Of a stretch of DNA of 64,000 nucleotides, positions 61,156 through 64,000 are shown in pieces. Made by a program: the position numbers and the translations under genes. The DNA comes from Epiperipatus broadwayi (lineage: Eukaryota > Onychophora > Udeonychophora > Euonychophora > Peripatidae). The DNA lies in assembly GCA_028023455.1 (NCBI GenBank), contig JAQFVV010006624.1, positions 1 through 64,000 on the forward strand. Direction: 5' to 3'. How positions within the stretch are numbered: position 1 is the first letter of the stretch; the number at the start of each line of letters is the position of its first letter. Under the pieces are notes generated by a model that was not told where the DNA came from, searched no databases, and was given only the letters and a program-made list of their open reading frames with translations.

Positions 61156-61605
61156 TTTCATTTGTAAGTACAATTTATTTTTTTTACTTTTGTAATTTTG
61201 TTTCATAAAACGGTTTGGGGAAAATTGCTTGTAATCGCAGTAGCTCAGAAAGGAAATTGTTTGTACTTTAAATTTTTAGAACAATTTCTTTTTTGGGTTT
61301 TTTGTTAAATATCATCCCAAAAAAAAGATTTTACCTTGTTTTGATTACTTATATATGGCTTATAATTATATTCTGAAAACTATGGCTAAAAATTTGTTGT
61401 AAAATCTGCCATTTTATCTTGTTGAGTATCGCAGCAATTATGAAAGACCGTTACTTGTAGTAAATATTCCAGAACAATTTTTCCCACTTTTTTTTAAAAT
61501 GTAATCAATTTGGGTTTGTTAAATAACATACCCCCCCCAAAAATATGATTTTTTACCTATTCCTTGCTTTTGTTTGTTGATTACTTAAATATTGCTTATA
61601 ATTAT

Positions 61606-61816
61606 GGTAGTTGATTATTAACTAAGCTATGACATACTACACCCGAAGGCATACTACTCAAATCTTATGATTTTCAAGATAACATCTCCTAGTGATCTTC
61701 GAACAAATGTAATCGATAAAGTTTGCTCACAGATCACATGGAGAAGTCACTGAGAAGATCATAAGATTAGAATAGTATGCCTTCGGGGCAGTACGTCATA
61801 TCATAGTTAATATCAA
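61606..61816. mobile_element. MITE sharing Merlin termini
   Basis: A 211-bp near-perfect palindrome: the arms of about 88 bp (61611-61698 and 61729-61816) surround a loop of about 30 bp. The left end, GGTAGTTGATTATTAACTAA then GCTATGACATACTAC, matches the left end of both Merlin copies (GGTAGTTGAGTATTAACTAA, GCTATGACATTCTAC). Both arms then carry CCCGAAGGCATACTA. This is a non-autonomous element presumably mobilised by the same transposase. Confidence 0.75.
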
Positions 61817-61879
61817 AGAAGGAAAGACAGATATCCACCATGTTGCCAAACCCTGACACAAAGAAATGGAATAATAAAT

Positions 61880-62660
61880 AAAATGGCCTAAAATGTAAAT
61901 ATAAATAATTAAGAAAATCAACAGAATTATTAACGATATGTAATAATCAAACAAAAATAGCAAAAATTGCTCTGGAAAAAAAAAAGAAATAATAACTTAA
62001 ATGGCATTAACAATTACAATTATTAATGATATTTAATAATCAAAAATCAAGAATCAAAAAGCATTTGAATTATTAACGATGTAAAATAATCAAAAAGCAT
62101 TAAAATTATTAACGATATTTAATAATCCAAAATCAGTGTTTTCAATGATATTTTAATAATCAAACAAAAATGGGAAAAATTGTTCCAAAAGAAATCGAAA
62201 ATCATTAGAATTATAAACGATATTTAATAATCCAAAATCATCATTTTCAATGAAAATGTAGTAAAATGTAAATATTTAAAAATCAAAAAACATTACAATT
62301 ATTAATAATCAAGAATCAAAAAGCATTCAAATTATTAACGATATAAAATAATCAAAAAGCATTAAAATTATTAATGATATTTAATAATCCAAAATCAGTA
62401 TTTTCAATGATATTTTAATAATCGAACAAAAATGGGAGAATTGTTCTAAAAAAAAAATCGAAAATCATTACAATTATAAATGATATTTAATAATCCAAAA
62501 TCATCATTTTCATTAAAAATGTAGTAAAATGTAAATATTTAAGAATCAAAAAGCATTAGAATTATTAACGATATAAAATAATCAAAAAGCATTAAAATTA
62601 TTAAGGCGATAAAATAATCGAAAATCAGTTTTTTCAATGATATGTTAATAAACAAAAGAA
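61880..62660. repeat. AT-rich tandem repeat, units of 230-262 bp with shorter subrepeats
   Basis: GAATCAAAAAGCATT recurs at 62051, 62313 and 62543, each followed by ATTATTAACGAT and AAAATAATCAAAAAGCATTA. Each unit also contains CGAAAATCATTA, AATAATCCAAAATCATC and GTAGTAAAATGTAAATATTT. It fills most of the space between the MITE and Merlin copy 2. Confidence 0.8.
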
Positions 62661-62770
62661 GTAATAGTTAAACCCAAATTCATTACTTACAAGTAACTGC
62701 CTTTAAAAAAGGTAAAATGGCCAAATTTGACAAGCAAATTTTACCAGTACTGTTTTCAGACAACGATTAT

Positions 62771-64000
62771 GGTAGTTGAGTATTAACTAAGCTATGACAT
62801 TCTACAGAAGCCACCGGTAGATACAATCGATAATGAACCAAAACAATGACATGGCAACTGAAGCATTGGCATGACTAAACGATAGAATTGGTCAAGGTAT
62901 TTTTGTTGTCACCTTTGAGATTTTGTAATATTGTGGTGAATTGTGGTAAATATCTGTCTTTTACCTGCTGTCTTATTTCGAGAAAGAGGTGTTTTTTTTT
63001 TGCTTAATAATTTTTGAATTTATTGCTAATTTTCTGCTTACTTCTGTCTAACCTGCTGTCGTATTTCAAGAAAGAGGTATTTTTGATAATTTTTGAATTT
63101 ATTGCTAATTTTGTGCTTATTTTTGCTTAGTTCTGTCTTTTTTTGCTAAATAATTTCTGATGATATTTTGAATTTTTGATAATATTTCAGAATTTATTGC
63201 TAATTTTTTGCTTAGTTAATACTTAAGTGCTAATTCATACAATTTATTGCTAATTTTTTTGCTTAGTTAATACTCAAGTGCTAATATTTGAATTTATTGC
63301 TAATTTTTTGCTTAGGTAATACTCAAGTACCATTCTGAAAATTTATTGCTAATTAATCAACAAAAATATGTCAGACATTAAGTTATGGAACTTACCATCT
63401 TCTGAGGCTGAAGCAATTGAATTTTTAAAAACATATGGAATCATCCCGAGTGGGAAATGTTGCGTTAATGACCATCATATGACTATATACATTAAGAACT
63501 ACAAGAAGCAATGGCGATGTAATTTTAAAGACTGTTATAAAAGAATCACTATCAGAAAAGGGACTTGGTTCGAAGGATCTGAAATCAGTTTCATCACTGT
63601 GATCAGATTTATTTACAGTTGGTGTAAGGAATTGACATCTATTCGATTTTGTGAGGAGCAGTTGGACATCGTGAGTAAAACAGCCATCGACTGGCACAAC
63701 TATCTTCGTGAAATCTGCACATGGAGACTGTTACATAAGGAAAAAGTCAAAATTGGAGGCCTTAACAGAGTTGTTGAAATTTATGAAAGTCTTTTTTCAA
63801 AAAGAAAAAATAATGATGGCAGAGTACTCCCTCAGCAGTGGATATTTGGTGGTGTTTGCAGGAAAATGGATGAATGTTTTGTGAGCCATTCAAGTCAGAA
63901 CTGCATCCACTCTCATACAAGCCATCAGAGACAATGGACAGGAAAGATCTATGATTTACAGCGACTGCTGGAAAGGTTACAAAAATGATGAATTAACAAA
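62771..64000 (+). mobile_element. Merlin-type DNA transposon, copy 2, cut by the window edge
   Basis: Begins GGTAGTTGAGTATTAACTAA immediately after TTAT. Leader and coding region are collinear with copy 1 at an offset of 3079-3090 bp, same orientation. The element continues past base 64000. Confidence 0.8.
63368..64000 (+). pseudogene. Merlin/ISXO2-like transposase, copy 2, broken, incomplete
   Basis: The same domain order as copy 1, about 91% identical over 206 codons of frame 1. It has the same frameshift at FVSHS, so the defect predates the split of the two copies or both came from a defective parent. Here the first catalytic aspartate is lost (VEIYESLF, codon 63782), but the second is present (SDCW, 63963). 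The TAG stop of copy 1 is not shared. The third motif lies beyond the window. Confidence 0.87.

Noticed and set aside
61880-62660. Possible CRISPR-like or satellite array
   Set aside because: The units are long, diverged and lack unique spacers. The context is a eukaryotic transposon cluster, so it is an ordinary tandem repeat.

Overview
This is a gene-poor, very AT-rich metazoan (invertebrate-like) window, probably intergenic or intronic. I find no convincing host gene. The AT content, the RTE-clade, Jockey/CR1-like and other non-LTR retrotransposons, a mariner fossil, Merlin (IS1016/ISXO2-related) DNA transposons, a tRNA-derived SINE and long (AAT)n tracts all point to an animal genome. The species cannot be named from this sequence.

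Layout. 1-20 kb: RTE and other LINE fossils, a tRNA-SINE with 13-bp target duplications at 9.2 kb, and several palindromic non-coding insertions. 20-36 kb: a minus-strand RTE copy split by a 1.2-kb retroelement, three large palindromic insertions, and the only near full-length RTE copy (29.7-33.0 kb). 37-39 kb: a LINE with a (CATCA)n tail, whose relative at 7.7-8.6 kb carries a dated insertion. 39.7-51.4 kb: mostly unrecognisable AT-rich DNA with a mariner fossil and LINE scraps. 53.2-56.1 kb: three consecutive minus-strand Jockey/CR1-like fragments, each with its 5' side against a trinucleotide tract. 59.7-64.0 kb: two directly repeated Merlin transposons, both with a broken transposase, a related MITE and a tandem-repeat block.

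The most interesting system is a set of small non-coding retroposons, here called families A, B, C and D. They are 78-1028 bp long. Where ends can be resolved they are flanked by 12-16 bp target-site duplications. Most are inverted (fold-back) copies of themselves, 5'-truncated inside the inverted arm. Families A, B and C carry a hammerhead self-cleaving ribozyme: CUGAUGA, a helix II hairpin, GAAA, a minimal helix III of about 2-4 bp, then a GUC, GUA or AUA cleavage triplet, with helix I closing across the motif. Helices I, II and III differ in sequence between families but keep pairing. The predicted cleavage site lies about 160-170 nt from the 3' end in three independently delimited copies. 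This resembles the hammerhead-bearing SINEs and retrozymes described in animals, but the inverted organisation is unusual. The insertions have no coding capacity and must have been mobilised in trans, most plausibly by one of the LINEs present.
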